A stretch of DNA of 64,000 nt from Marinomonas vulgaris (GTDB taxonomy: Bacteria > Pseudomonadota > Gammaproteobacteria > Pseudomonadales > Marinomonadaceae): contig NZ_JAGSSV010000002.1 of NCBI RefSeq assembly GCF_018145875.1, forward strand, positions 124,001 through 188,000, given 5' to 3'. Shown piece by piece: positions 47,000 through 55,845 of the stretch. Position numbers and translations under genes: made by a program. Within the stretch, counting starts at the first letter, position 1; every line of letters begins with the position of its first letter. Under the pieces are notes generated by a model. The model had not been told where the DNA came from, did no database searches, and was given only the letters and a program-made list of their open reading frames with translations.

Positions 47000-49114
47000 A
47001 TGAGTTATCAAGTTTTAGCACGTAAATGGCGCCCGCAAACCTTCTTAGAAATGGCTGGGCAAGACCATGTTCTTCAAGCGTTGGTCAACGCACTACGCCA
47101 ACAGCGTTTGCACCATGCGTATCTGTTTACCGGCACCCGTGGCGTGGGTAAAACAACCATTGCACGTATTTTCGCCAAATGCTTAAACTGTGAAACCAAC
47201 GGTATTTCTCCTGAGCCATGCGGTACCTGTGACAGTTGCCGTGAAATCGCCGAGGGTCGTTTTGTCGACCTGATTGAAGTGGATGCGGCGTCTCGAACCA
47301 AGGTCGAAGATACTCGCGAGCTGCTGGAAAACGTACAATATGCACCAACTCGTGGGCGCTTTAAGGTCTATCTGATAGACGAAGTTCACATGCTCTCGAC
47401 TCACTCCTTTAACGCCTTGTTGAAAACGCTAGAAGAACCGCCTGCACACGTTAAATTTTTATTGGCGACCACAGATCCACAAAAACTGCCCGTGACTGTG
47501 TTGTCACGTTGTTTGCAATTCAACCTTAAAAACATGTCGCCACAACGGGTGGTGGATTATTTGCAAACCGTATTGAATACAGAAGAAGTGAGTTTTGACC
47601 AGCCCGCCTTGTGGCAAATCGGCCAAGCGGCTAATGGCAGCATGCGAGACGCGTTGAGCTTAACCGATCAAGCCATTGCTTTTGGTAACGGGACCATTTC
47701 TGAATCTGGCGTTACGGCCATGCTGGGCTTGGTCAATCAGACACAAATTCTAGATTTATTAGAAAGTGTGGCGGCAAAAAACGCCGCACAAGTGTTATCA
47801 CGCATCGAGCAGCTTGCGGATTATCAGCCTGATTTTGGCGCTATTTGTGGCAGTTTATTGGATGTGTTGCACCGTGTAGCGATCGAACAGCAGGTGCCGG
47901 GCGCGCTGGTGGATCAATTGGGAGATTTGCCTCGAATTCAAGCGGTAGCGTCCAGCGTCAGCGCCGAAGAAATTCAGATGATGTATCAAAGCTTGTTGAT
48001 CGGTCGACGTGATTTGCCGCTCGCTCATTCGGTTCGTGCGGGTTTTGAAATGCTGATGCTAAGGCTTATTGCCTTTCGCCCTGCGCCGCCCATGATGGTG
48101 AGCCATCAAGCGGCACCGATCACGAACACTGAGACATACGAAAAGACTTACGAAGAGGCTCAACCAAAGCCGGTTGTAGCGTCTGAGCCGCCTCCAGTAG
48201 ATACGCAAGCGCCCGTTGAACCTGAGCCAACCGCCATAGCAGTAGAAAGCAAAACAACAGCCCAATTGCAGGCCGAGCGCCCACCTTGGCAAGATTCGCC
48301 AAGCTCAGATGAAAAAAAAACAGCGGTTGAGGTCGCGCCCGTTGAAAGTGTAGCGCCTCAAACCCATATAAATGACACCGAGCAAGTGGCGTCGCCGGCG
48401 CCGAGCGATCATGTCGAGCCAAAACAACAGGAACAGACGCCTTTCGTGGCGGCGACATCGTTTGCCGATGATGACAGCATCAGCGATGAAGACGAGGATG
48501 AGGAAGAAGCCGAAGAGCAAGCGATCGCCGATGTGACCGATCCTTTTAATCCAGCGGCGGATTTAGTCGATGCGTTGGCCGCAGATCCTGTACCGTCAGA
48601 GAGTGAATCATCCGACGAGACGAGTTTAGAAAGCACCGGAATGGATACTCGTCTGGCGAAGGTGCCAGACACCATTGCCCAGCCGGCATTAGGGATGCCT
48701 ATGCCAGAACTGGCGCATTTTCAAGACTTAACCATGAAGCTTTGGTGGTTGGTGGCGCCGCGTTTGAGTCTGACAGGCTTGGTGCAAAATATTGTCATGA
48801 ACTCGAGTTTAGTTGATGCTAGTGATCAAGGTATTCGCTTGCAAGTGCCTTTAGAATATGGGCACATGTTGAACCAAGCACGATATGAACAGGTGCAGTC
48901 GGCACTGAGTGATTTTTTCGCTATGGCGGTGCCTCTAATCATTGACACGGTGGAAGACACCAGCGGCGTGACCGCAGAAGAATTTGCCGCGAGTAAGCGC
49001 GCTGAGGCCTTACAAGTGGCTATACAATATTTGAATTCACATCCCGTTGTGCAAGCCCTAACGACAACCATGGGCGCACAATTGGTATACGATACCGTCA
49101 AAGTTAAAGCTTAA
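47000..49114 (+). CDS. dnaX: DNA polymerase III subunits tau and gamma
   Basis: Clamp-loader ATPase and organiser of the replisome, 704 residues. The AAA+ part has [18 protein letters not shown] (Walker A), a zinc site (CLNC ... CGTCDSC) and LIDEVHMLS (Walker B); domain III runs to about residue 370. Then comes a long acidic, low-complexity linker and the tau-specific C-terminal domain. In the linker a run of nine A (48312-48320) lies at codons 438-441; a -1 shift there gives a stop after three codons and a 443-residue gamma-like product. The ATG at 47000 gives the standard [15 protein letters not shown] start. The frame is open further upstream. Confidence 0.96.
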   Translation: MSYQVLARKWRPQTFLEMAGQDHVLQALVNALRQQRLHHAYLFTGTRGVGKTTIARIFAKCLNCETNGISPEPCGTCDSCREIAEGRFVDLIEVDAASRTKVEDTRELLENVQYAPTRGRFKVYLIDEVHMLSTHSFNALLKTLEEPPAHVKFLLATTDPQKLPVTVLSRCLQFNLKNMSPQRVVDYLQTVLNTEEVSFDQPALWQIGQAANGSMRDALSLTDQAIAFGNGTISESGVTAMLGLVNQTQILDLLESVAAKNAAQVLSRIEQLADYQPDFGAICGSLLDVLHRVAIEQQVPGALVDQLGDLPRIQAVASSVSAEEIQMMYQSLLIGRRDLPLAHSVRAGFEMLMLRLIAFRPAPPMMVSHQAAPITNTETYEKTYEEAQPKPVVASEPPPVDTQAPVEPEPTAIAVESKTTAQLQAERPPWQDSPSSDEKKTAVEVAPVESVAPQTHINDTEQVASPAPSDHVEPKQQEQTPFVAATSFADDDSISDEDEDEEEAEEQAIADVTDPFNPAADLVDALAADPVPSESESSDETSLESTGMDTRLAKVPDTIAQPALGMPMPELAHFQDLTMKLWWLVAPRLSLTGLVQNIVMNSSLVDASDQGIRLQVPLEYGHMLNQARYEQVQSALSDFFAMAVPLIIDTVEDTSGVTAEEFAASKRAEALQVAIQYLNSHPVVQALTTTMGAQLVYDTVKVKA
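48312..48344 (+). promoter_or_regulatory. dnaX slippage/-1 frameshift signal: A9 run plus stem-loop
   Basis: Nine A in the order GAA AAA AAA ACA, followed directly by a possible stem CAGCGG/CCGTTG (48321-48326 with 48339-48344, one G-U pair, 12-base loop). In the -1 frame the codons after the run are AAC AGC GGT TGA. No Shine-Dalgarno-like stimulator is seen upstream. Confidence 0.65.
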
Positions 49115-49130
49115 TTTGGAGAGCAAAGAT

Positions 49131-49457
49131 ATGTTTAAAGGTGGAATGGGTAACATGATGCGCCAAGCGCAACAAATGCAAGAAAATATGCAAAAAGCCC
49201 AAGAAGAAGTGGCAAACATGGAAGTAGAAGGTCAATCCGGCGCGGGTTTGGTTAAAATCCTGATGACTGGTCGCCATGATGTAAAACGCGTTTCTATTGA
49301 CGACTCCCTTGTGGGCGATGACAAAGAAATGCTAGAAGATTTAGTCGCTGCTGCGATTAACGACGCGGTACGTAACATTGAAGTCAGCCAAAAAGAAAAA
49401 ATGGCCGCCGCCACAGCGGGTATGTCCTTGCCACCTGGTTTTAAAATGCCATTCTAG
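49131..49457 (+). CDS. ybaB: Nucleoid-associated protein YbaB/EbfC
   Basis: A small dimeric DNA-binding protein, 108 residues, with the family opening [20 protein letters not shown] and the coiled region that makes the tweezer shape, then [20 protein letters not shown]. The ATG at 49131 is preceded by GGAGAG; an earlier in-frame start near the dnaX stop is not needed. It sits 16 bases after dnaX and nine before recR, the conserved dnaX-ybaB-recR order. Confidence 0.95.
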   Translation: MFKGGMGNMMRQAQQMQENMQKAQEEVANMEVEGQSGAGLVKILMTGRHDVKRVSIDDSLVGDDKEMLEDLVAAAINDAVRNIEVSQKEKMAAATAGMSLPPGFKMPF

Positions 49458-49466
49458 GAGTGGAAT

Positions 49467-50060
49467 TTGTTTAGTCCCTTAATTAAAGAATTGATTGATT
49501 CGTTGCGTTGTTTGCCAGGCGTTGGCCCAAGATCGGCGCAAAAAATGGCTTTGTATTTACTCGAACGTGATTTTCAAGGGGCAGACAGGTTAGCGAATGC
49601 GCTGCGAGAGGCGCTCGATAAAGTCGGGCGTTGCTCCAGTTGTCGCATTTTGACAGAAGAATCAGAGTGCGAGATTTGCCAAGATCCCGAGCGAGATGCA
49701 AAGCGTTTGTGTATTGTTGAAACCCCGGCGGACGTGGTCGCCATTGAGTCGGCAGGCACTTACACGGGGCGTTATTTTGTTTTGCTGGGGCATTTGTCAC
49801 CGATAGATGGCATTGGCCCAGAAGAATTGGGGCTGGATCGATTAGAAGCCTTGGTTCAGCACAACAGCGTGGAAGAGGCGATTATCGCCACCAATTCTAC
49901 GGTAGAAGGTGAGGCAACTTGCCATTATATCGCGGAAAAACTAAAAACATTGAACATCAATGTAAGTCGTATTGCTCACGGTGTTCCTATGGGCGGTGAG
50001 CTGGAATACGTTGATGGCAACACTCTGGCGCTCGCGCTGGAGGGACGGAAGACACTCTAA
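49467..50060 (+). CDS. recR: Recombination protein RecR
   Basis: Works with RecO/RecF to load RecA at gaps, 197 residues. An HhH-type segment ([20 protein letters not shown]) is followed by the four-Cys zinc site (CSSCRIL ... CEIC), a Toprim domain ([14 protein letters not shown]) and the C-terminal [16 protein letters not shown] segment. The start is a TTG at 49467, six bases after AGGAG, and no ATG is better placed. It is followed two bases later by rnd. Confidence 0.96.
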   Translation: MFSPLIKELIDSLRCLPGVGPRSAQKMALYLLERDFQGADRLANALREALDKVGRCSSCRILTEESECEICQDPERDAKRLCIVETPADVVAIESAGTYTGRYFVLLGHLSPIDGIGPEELGLDRLEALVQHNSVEEAIIATNSTVEGEATCHYIAEKLKTLNINVSRIAHGVPMGGELEYVDGNTLALALEGRKTL

Positions 50061-50061
50061 T

Positions 50062-51201
50062 ATGAATGATCAAGATGATACTCTGGCAATTGTGTGGGTT
50101 GGTGACAATGAATCCTTGGCAACCTGGTGTGATTACTGGGCGCAATTGCCGGTCATCGCTGTTGATACCGAGTTCATTCGTCGAACCACGTATTTTCCAA
50201 TTACCGGCTTGATCCAAATTAGTGAGGGCGACAAAGCCGTACTGATCGATCCTTTGACGATTGACGAATGGGCGCCATTAAAAGCCTTGATGGTCAATCC
50301 TGCGGTGATGAAAGTATTTCACGCTTGCTCAGAAGATTTGGACGTGTTCGATCGACTACTTGGCGTGCTTCCAACCCCGTTTTACGACACCCAAATCGGC
50401 GAAGCTTATGCTAGCGCCCAATGGTCGCTTAGTTATGTGAAGCTGATTCATGAATACTTGCACATTGAAGTGGCGAAAGACGAAACCCGTTCTGACTGGA
50501 CACAACGCCCGCTAACCGATGCGCAAAAGCGTTATGCCGCCCTTGATGTGGTGTACTTAGCTAAAGTGTACCCGATGCAAATTGCCCGTCTGCAAGAGAA
50601 AAACATGCAGGAGTGGGTGCTAGAAGACTGCGAGTCGCTGAAATGGCAATATCAAATGAATTCCGATCCTGAGCAAAACTGGGATGGTATTAAAACCGCG
50701 TGGCGCTTATCGCCGGCTGGGCTGACTTTGTTGCGTTTGCTGTTCATTTGGCGCGATGAGCAAGCGCGCCAAGAAAACGTGCCAAAGGGTCAGATATTAA
50801 AAGATCGCACTCTTTGGTCGTTGGCAAAAATGTTACCGACTCACCACAAAGCCGTGTCCGACGCCGAAGAACTAACGGGCAAGCAGCATCGTTTGTATGG
50901 CGAGGTGATTTTAGAAAAAGTCGCTTTGGTGAACCAACTCTCGCCAGATGAATACCAGCTGCCACTAGAAATGCCTTTGCCATCTCAAGCGGGTGAACTG
51001 ACCAAATCGATTAAGGCTTTTATTAGACAGAAATCTGAGGCGTTAAACATCGCCCCAGAGGCCATGATGAAACGCAAATTACTCGATCCTTTGGTGCGTC
51101 ATTTGTTTGATGGCTCTGACATTGATTGGGCCAATCCGGCGATGACCGGCTGGCGCCGCGATGTGATCGTGAACCCAGTACTAGAAAAATTCAAAAAATA
51201 G
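50062..51201 (+). CDS. rnd: Ribonuclease D
   Basis: A 3'-5' exoribonuclease for stable RNA trimming, 379 residues. The DEDDy exonuclease site is complete: VDTEF (D, E), HACSEDLDVF (D) and YAALDVVYLAKVY (Tyr, Asp). HRDC-type helical domains follow (LLRLLFIWRDEQAR and onward). The ATG at 50062 comes one base after the recR stop; an overlapping upstream frame inside recR is a shadow. It is co-transcribed with recR. Confidence 0.95.
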   Translation: MNDQDDTLAIVWVGDNESLATWCDYWAQLPVIAVDTEFIRRTTYFPITGLIQISEGDKAVLIDPLTIDEWAPLKALMVNPAVMKVFHACSEDLDVFDRLLGVLPTPFYDTQIGEAYASAQWSLSYVKLIHEYLHIEVAKDETRSDWTQRPLTDAQKRYAALDVVYLAKVYPMQIARLQEKNMQEWVLEDCESLKWQYQMNSDPEQNWDGIKTAWRLSPAGLTLLRLLFIWRDEQARQENVPKGQILKDRTLWSLAKMLPTHHKAVSDAEELTGKQHRLYGEVILEKVALVNQLSPDEYQLPLEMPLPSQAGELTKSIKAFIRQKSEALNIAPEAMMKRKLLDPLVRHLFDGSDIDWANPAMTGWRRDVIVNPVLEKFKK

Positions 51202-51231
51202 CAAATGACCAAATAAGGTCAAGAGAGCATT

Positions 51232-51525
51232 ATGAAGCAACATTTAATTGTCGAAGTCTTTCGTTCTTCCAAGCACGATGGCATGTATTTGTACGTAGAA
51301 AAGAAAATCGGCTTGAAAGACATCCCAGAAGACTTAATGTCTCGCTTCGGTAAGGGCGTGAGTGCTATGACCATGTTGTTGACGCCGGAAAGTAAATTGG
51401 CCCGTGCAAATGCACAAAGTGTCATTGAAGGGCTTCGTGATAAAGGCTTTTATCTGCAGTTACCACCAGCGAAAGACGATTACCTACTAGACCTATATAA
51501 AACGCCGACGCAAGCGGTGTACTGA
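51232..51525 (+). CDS. ycgL: YcgL domain-containing protein
   Basis: A 97-residue protein of the YcgL family, function unknown. The typical opening with [19 protein letters not shown], the [18 protein letters not shown] middle and the C-terminal [18 protein letters not shown] all match. The ATG has AGAGAG upstream. It lies between rnd and ycgN, a common arrangement in gammaproteobacteria, which hints at a link to RNA metabolism but does not prove it. Confidence 0.92.
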   Translation: MKQHLIVEVFRSSKHDGMYLYVEKKIGLKDIPEDLMSRFGKGVSAMTMLLTPESKLARANAQSVIEGLRDKGFYLQLPPAKDDYLLDLYKTPTQAVY

Positions 51526-51527
51526 TT

Positions 51528-52010
51528 ATGATAGCAAAGCGTTATGAGCCTTTTTGGAAAACCACGCCCTTGTCGCAAATGACCAAAGATGAATGGGAAT
51601 CCTTGTGCGATGGGTGTGGTAAATGTTGCTTGCAAAAACTGCAGGACGATGAAACCGAAGAGGTCTTTTACACCAATTTGTCCTGCAAGCAGCTTAACAT
51701 TGCGACTTGTCAGTGTAAGGTTTATGAATCGCGACAAGCTAAAGTCGCCGACTGCATAACGCTTACGCCCGATCAGATCGATGATTTTCAGTGGTTACCA
51801 GATACTTGCAGTTATCGTGTATTGCATGAAACCAAGGAGCTGCCAAACTGGCATCCTTTGGTAGTGGGCAGTCGCAAAGAGATGATGCGCCAGGGATTAA
51901 CGGTTGAACATTACGCCGTGAACGAATCGACAGTCGACGAAGAAGAGTGGGATACTCATATCATTAAGTGGGTGCATGGTATGCCAGAACCTTATGATAT
52001 GAATACGTGA
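51528..52010 (+). CDS. ycgN: YcgN family cysteine cluster protein
   Basis: A 160-residue protein with a Cys cluster probably binding zinc or Fe-S: CDGCGKCCLQKL near residue 28, then CKQLNIATCQCKVY and VADCITLTPDQI. FWKTTPLSQMTKDEWESLCD is the usual N-terminus. The function is unknown; UPF0260 is the family label. The start lies two bases after the ycgL stop, so the two are co-translated. Confidence 0.92.
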   Translation: MIAKRYEPFWKTTPLSQMTKDEWESLCDGCGKCCLQKLQDDETEEVFYTNLSCKQLNIATCQCKVYESRQAKVADCITLTPDQIDDFQWLPDTCSYRVLHETKELPNWHPLVVGSRKEMMRQGLTVEHYAVNESTVDEEEWDTHIIKWVHGMPEPYDMNT

Positions 52011-52059
52011 TTATTTAACGGTCTTAACATTAAGTGCGTCACAAATGGAGTGTGTCAAC

Positions 52060-53895
52060 ATGAAGTGGTTGAAAATCAAGGCAATCTTGCTAACGACAGC
52101 GCTCTTGTCTTTATGGACGTCTTTCGCTGTGGCGGACACGCAATTTCGTATCATTGTTGATGCCTCTGGCAGTATGCAAACCAGCGATCCAGACAGGTTA
52201 ACCTCTGAAGCTTTGCGTTTGCTGTCAGAGCTTTCTCCCGACGAAACCAGCAGCCTAGGTGTTTGGTTATTTGGGGAAGAGCCTAGAGTCTTGTTGCCAG
52301 AGTCTCTTGTTAATGACGACAGCCGCGCGACCTTAGCGCGTTATGTGAGCCACTATGTGACGCAAGATGTGAAAACTGATTTAGAAGCGATTCTCCGTCT
52401 ACTTTTAGACACACCCGATTCTGAAGATTTATCTTTAAACATAGACCGACATTGGATTCTAGTAACCGATGGTTTTGTCGATATCAGCTTAGATGATGCA
52501 GTAAACAAAGCCTCTCGTGATCGTATCTTGTCGGAGCTAGTCGGTGAATTGAACGACCTGAACGTGCATTTGCACACAGTATCCATGACCGGTTACACAG
52601 ACAAAGCGCTACTAAATGCCATCTCTTTGCAAACCAATGCAAGCCACACAGAGGTCGCGGTGCCTGACGATTTACTCGATACCTTTGACTGTATTTTCTC
52701 TCAAGCGCTGGTTTCCAATGAACTACCTTTAGATGGCAACCGCTTTTATGTAGACGAGTCCATAGAGCGCTTATCTTTGCTGACGTTCCATGAGCCTGGC
52801 GTCACACCCGAATTACTTCACCCCGATGGCAGCTCATTGCTATTGAGTAACCGCGAAGCGGTGTCTGTCAAAGAATCGGCGCATTACACCATTATTGAAT
52901 TGTTAAAGCCTGAAGTGGGCGATTGGCAAGTTAATCAAGCAGATATGAATCGTACTCGTGTTCGTATTGTTAGCCCACTGACTATTCAAGCGACGCCTTT
53001 ACCAACCGTGGTGTTTCAGAATGAACCGATCGCAACCCAAGTAAGTCTTCTGAGAGGCAGTCAGCCGCTAAATGCGACGCAAACATTAATGCGGTTAAAT
53101 GGCGATTTAAAAGAAACGCTTTATACCCAATCGATGACACAAAATGCTGAGCAATTTGAGCAAACGTTGTCGGGCATTGAGTCCCCAGGTCACTATGAAC
53201 TTCGCACCGAGATCAACGGTGCTGGCGTATTCCGCCAAATCAGCCAAGTTATAACAGTGTCACCGGCTATTGAGCTTACAGGCAGCTTATCTGGTGGCAA
53301 TCTGGTGTCCTTTTCTGCCACGCCAACTATTGATCAACTCGATCTCTTACGTTCCGAGTTGACGCTAGAACTCTCGTACAGCAATGGCACCACTAACACA
53401 GAAACTATGTCGCTGTTAAATCAAGGCTATTGGGAAAAAATTATTCCCGTAGTAGCGGATGATAATGTGACAGTGCAAGGTCATTTTAGGGGTGTAACTA
53501 GCCGCGGTACGACGTTTGATTATTTGACACCTACTTGGCGCTTTGCCCGAGTGGGTGACGCTGCTCCCAGTGTCGGTTTAGTTCAAGCAATAACCCAAGT
53601 CGCTGCAGTGCTTCCAGATATGGCCGGCAATAAAAATCTAGCACCTATGCAAATAGCGCCAACCTTTACTTTGGTAAACAGCGACGATATCGAGGATTCA
53701 GAGATGTCGCAAGGCGAGCCTAAGGTGGCACCTAAGGTCGAAAAAGTTATCGCCAGTGCGAGAGACTTATCGTCAACCAATGCCTCTCTTTATCTTGCGA
53801 TAAGTGGCGTGGTATTGATTATTTTTATCGCAGTATGGTGGTATCGCCGCCAGAAACATCAATCCCTTAATCAAGATGGTTTAGACAATGTGTGA
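52060..53895 (+). CDS. VWA-domain membrane protein (TIGR03503-like)
   Basis: A 611-residue protein with a signal peptide (KIKAILLTTALLSLWTSFAVA), a von Willebrand A domain starting FRIIVDASGSMQTSDPDRL with the MIDAS motif DxSxS, a large beta-rich periplasmic part and one C-terminal transmembrane helix (LYLAISGVVLIIFIAVWW) with a basic cytoplasmic tail. The family is uncharacterised. The ATG at 52060 is nine bases after GGAG; an ATG five codons upstream is in frame. Its stop overlaps the next start by eight bases. Confidence 0.85.
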   Translation: MKWLKIKAILLTTALLSLWTSFAVADTQFRIIVDASGSMQTSDPDRLTSEALRLLSELSPDETSSLGVWLFGEEPRVLLPESLVNDDSRATLARYVSHYVTQDVKTDLEAILRLLLDTPDSEDLSLNIDRHWILVTDGFVDISLDDAVNKASRDRILSELVGELNDLNVHLHTVSMTGYTDKALLNAISLQTNASHTEVAVPDDLLDTFDCIFSQALVSNELPLDGNRFYVDESIERLSLLTFHEPGVTPELLHPDGSSLLLSNREAVSVKESAHYTIIELLKPEVGDWQVNQADMNRTRVRIVSPLTIQATPLPTVVFQNEPIATQVSLLRGSQPLNATQTLMRLNGDLKETLYTQSMTQNAEQFEQTLSGIESPGHYELRTEINGAGVFRQISQVITVSPAIELTGSLSGGNLVSFSATPTIDQLDLLRSELTLELSYSNGTTNTETMSLLNQGYWEKIIPVVADDNVTVQGHFRGVTSRGTTFDYLTPTWRFARVGDAAPSVGLVQAITQVAAVLPDMAGNKNLAPMQIAPTFTLVNSDDIEDSEMSQGEPKVAPKVEKVIASARDLSSTNASLYLAISGVVLIIFIAVWWYRRQKHQSLNQDGLDNV

Positions 53896-54673
53896 GTTAT
53901 TGGGCATGAGCGCCAATGTACCAACAGATATTTGCTTCAGCTTTTCAGGTTTGCGTGCTCGTGGCGGGCGAACCGGCCCGCACAAGGATGGTTGGGGTAT
54001 GGCTATGTATCGCGACGGTTACGTGTGGGCTGTGCACGACCCAAGGCCGAGTGCCGATTCAGATATGGCTGAAGTAATGAGCCATTCATCGTTAAAATGT
54101 GACATTGTGATTAGCCATATTCGCCAAGCCAATGTTGGTGCTGTTTCTTTGTTAAATACCCATCCTTTTAGTCGTTTATTATGGGAGAAAACTTGGACGT
54201 ACGCCCATAACGGCCAATTGGAAAACGTCAATGACTTGCCGGTTGAGCGCTATCACCCTTTGGGGAATACGGATTCAGAACGTGCTTTTTGTTGGATTAT
54301 CGAGCAGTTACAAGCACGATTTGGGGATCAGGAACCTGGTTTGGACGACATTTCAACATTGTTGTCAGAATTGGCGTTGCAACTCAAAAGCCGCGGCGTG
54401 TTCAATATGATGCTTTCTGACGGCGTTCGATTGTATTGCTTTTGTACCACAAAACTCCATTGGATCACTCGACGTGCGCCGTTTAAACAAGCCACCTTGT
54501 CTGACGAAGATGTCATCATCGATTTTAAAGAAGTCACTACCGACAAAGATGTCGTCACCGTCATCGCTACGCAGCCTTTAACCCAAGATGAAACATGGAA
54601 TCAAATGCAGGAAGGTGAGCTGTGTGTTTTTGAAGGCGGGGAAGTGGTGTTTCAGATCAGGCCAAATCTTTAA
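53888..54673 (+). CDS. Class II glutamine amidotransferase (YafJ-like)
   Basis: A 261-residue Ntn-type amidotransferase domain protein. Cys2 in MCELLGMSANVP is the expected nucleophile after Met removal. Conserved segments are GRTGPHKDGWGMAMY, VISHIRQANVG, NTHPFSRLLWEKTWTYAHNG, and YHPLGNTDSERAFCW. There is no synthase partner domain, so the acceptor is unknown. It overlaps the VWA gene and is probably translationally coupled. It ends just before the tandem repeats. Confidence 0.9.
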   Translation: MCELLGMSANVPTDICFSFSGLRARGGRTGPHKDGWGMAMYRDGYVWAVHDPRPSADSDMAEVMSHSSLKCDIVISHIRQANVGAVSLLNTHPFSRLLWEKTWTYAHNGQLENVNDLPVERYHPLGNTDSERAFCWIIEQLQARFGDQEPGLDDISTLLSELALQLKSRGVFNMMLSDGVRLYCFCTTKLHWITRRAPFKQATLSDEDVIIDFKEVTTDKDVVTVIATQPLTQDETWNQMQEGELCVFEGGEVVFQIRPNL

Positions 54674-54697
54674 ATTTTTGGTTTGCATGATTTAATG

Positions 54698-54953
54698 AGT
54701 GTCGAAGCAAAGCCATTCACTCGACACTATCGTTTGACCTCGCTCATTGGCTTTGCTTCGACCCATTTAATGACTTTGTTATTCAACAATCATCAAATTA
54801 AAACCATTTACTCGACATTGTCGTTTGACCTCCCTCATTGGCTTTGCTTCGACCCATTTAATGACTTTGTTATTCAATAATCATCAAATCAAAACCATTC
54901 ACTCGACACTATCGTTTGACCTCCCTCATTGGCTTTGCTTCGACTTCTTAACC
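54698..54953 (+). repeat. 91-bp tandem repeat array (about 2.5 copies)
   Basis: Units start at 54713, 54804 and 54895, giving an exact 91-bp period. Each has a roughly 50-base core (from CCATT to TGGCTTTGCTTCGAC) and a roughly 41-base second part; the third copy is cut after its core. Copies differ at few positions. A reversed copy of the core end, GTCGAAGCAAAGCCA, lies at the left border (54701-54715), and AGTGTCGA/TCGACACT arms flank it. The array lies between convergent genes. Confidence 0.9.
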
Positions 54954-54962
54954 TAAATATCT

Positions 54963-55265
54963 TTAAGCTCGTATGTAACTCCAGCCATCGGCTTGTTGGT
55001 GAGCAAGGTATTGAACGGCGGCGGCGACAAGTTTCACGTCTGGTTGAGCCGTGAGAGATTGTGCTTGTAGGCTGTTACGACAAAGAACTAATCGAGCTAA
55101 TATGTCGGCGTCTGTGAGGGTAACCGCAAGGGCTGCCGCTGGGCCATTGACGACGATTTCAACCTGGGCGTTTGATTCTAGTTTTAACAAATTACGCGCG
55201 TTATTTTGTGCGCGTTTCAATGCATCCACTGTCGGTGCATGAATAAGTAGTTTCGTTACGGACAT
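54963..55265 (-). CDS. DsrE/DsrF-like family protein
   Basis: A 100-residue protein of the DsrE-like group, small cytoplasmic proteins of uncertain role, some of them in sulfur relay. The segment VEIVVNGPAAALAV and the C-terminal QYLAHQQADGWSYIRA are typical; LVLCRNSLQAQ carries a central Cys. GGAGAGC precedes the ATG. It is single and converges on the tandem repeats. Confidence 0.75.
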   Translation of the reverse strand: MSVTKLLIHAPTVDALKRAQNNARNLLKLESNAQVEIVVNGPAAALAVTLTDADILARLVLCRNSLQAQSLTAQPDVKLVAAAVQYLAHQQADGWSYIRA

Positions 55266-55431
55266 GGTGCTCTCCTTTTAAAGATTAAAGTGCGTTTGTA
55301 GTGTATTGAGCGATTTTTTGTAAGGCGTTTGTGTCACCTTTCTATGTGAATTGTAAAATACCTTATCCAGACATTTTTATTTCATTTTCTGCTATTCTTG
55401 CTCGCCTTTTAGTCTTTACAGAGTGTGCAAG

Positions 55432-55680
55432 ATGATTAACGACAACGATGTGATCGAAACCTTAGAAGAGCTTGAGGCGTTTTTACGTCTAATTGAAATT
55501 GGCGGTCTTGGCTTAGCCAATGTGGAAGGTGTCGCATTAGCTACGAATAACGCCAATGGTCGACCTTTTATTGCTGTGTTAGACGATAAACAGCAGCTTT
55601 TATTAGGCCGTTGGGTCAGCGCAGACGTATATGAAAACGGCAAAGATATGGTTCGTTACGGTACAAAAAAACTGCATTAA
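55432..55680 (+). CDS. Small hypothetical protein
   Basis: An 82-residue protein without a recognised family. The N-terminal half is acidic and Leu-rich (VIETLEELEAFLRLIEIGG), predicted helical; the second half is beta-like (RPFIAVLDDKQQLLLGRW). No Cys pair, signal peptide or membrane segment is seen. The ATG at 55432 has only a weak ribosome site; a GTG three codons upstream is in frame. It lies alone before hrpA. Confidence 0.6.
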   Translation: MINDNDVIETLEELEAFLRLIEIGGLGLANVEGVALATNNANGRPFIAVLDDKQQLLLGRWVSADVYENGKDMVRYGTKKLH

Positions 55681-55845
55681 TGATCATCGAACGGGCATTG
55701 AAAGCCGCTTTACGTCAATGCTTCCATTCTAACTCATTGATGGGTATTGATGTTAGAATTGGCCATTATATCGTTAGGCGATGTGCGATCTATCAAGATA
55801 TCTGATTAGGTCAGCACCCAAAACACAGGATACTTTTTTAGTCGT

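Noticed and set aside
54698..54953. Short CRISPR array
   Set aside because: The period is 91 bases and the parts between cores are nearly identical, so there are no unique spacers, and no cas genes are near.
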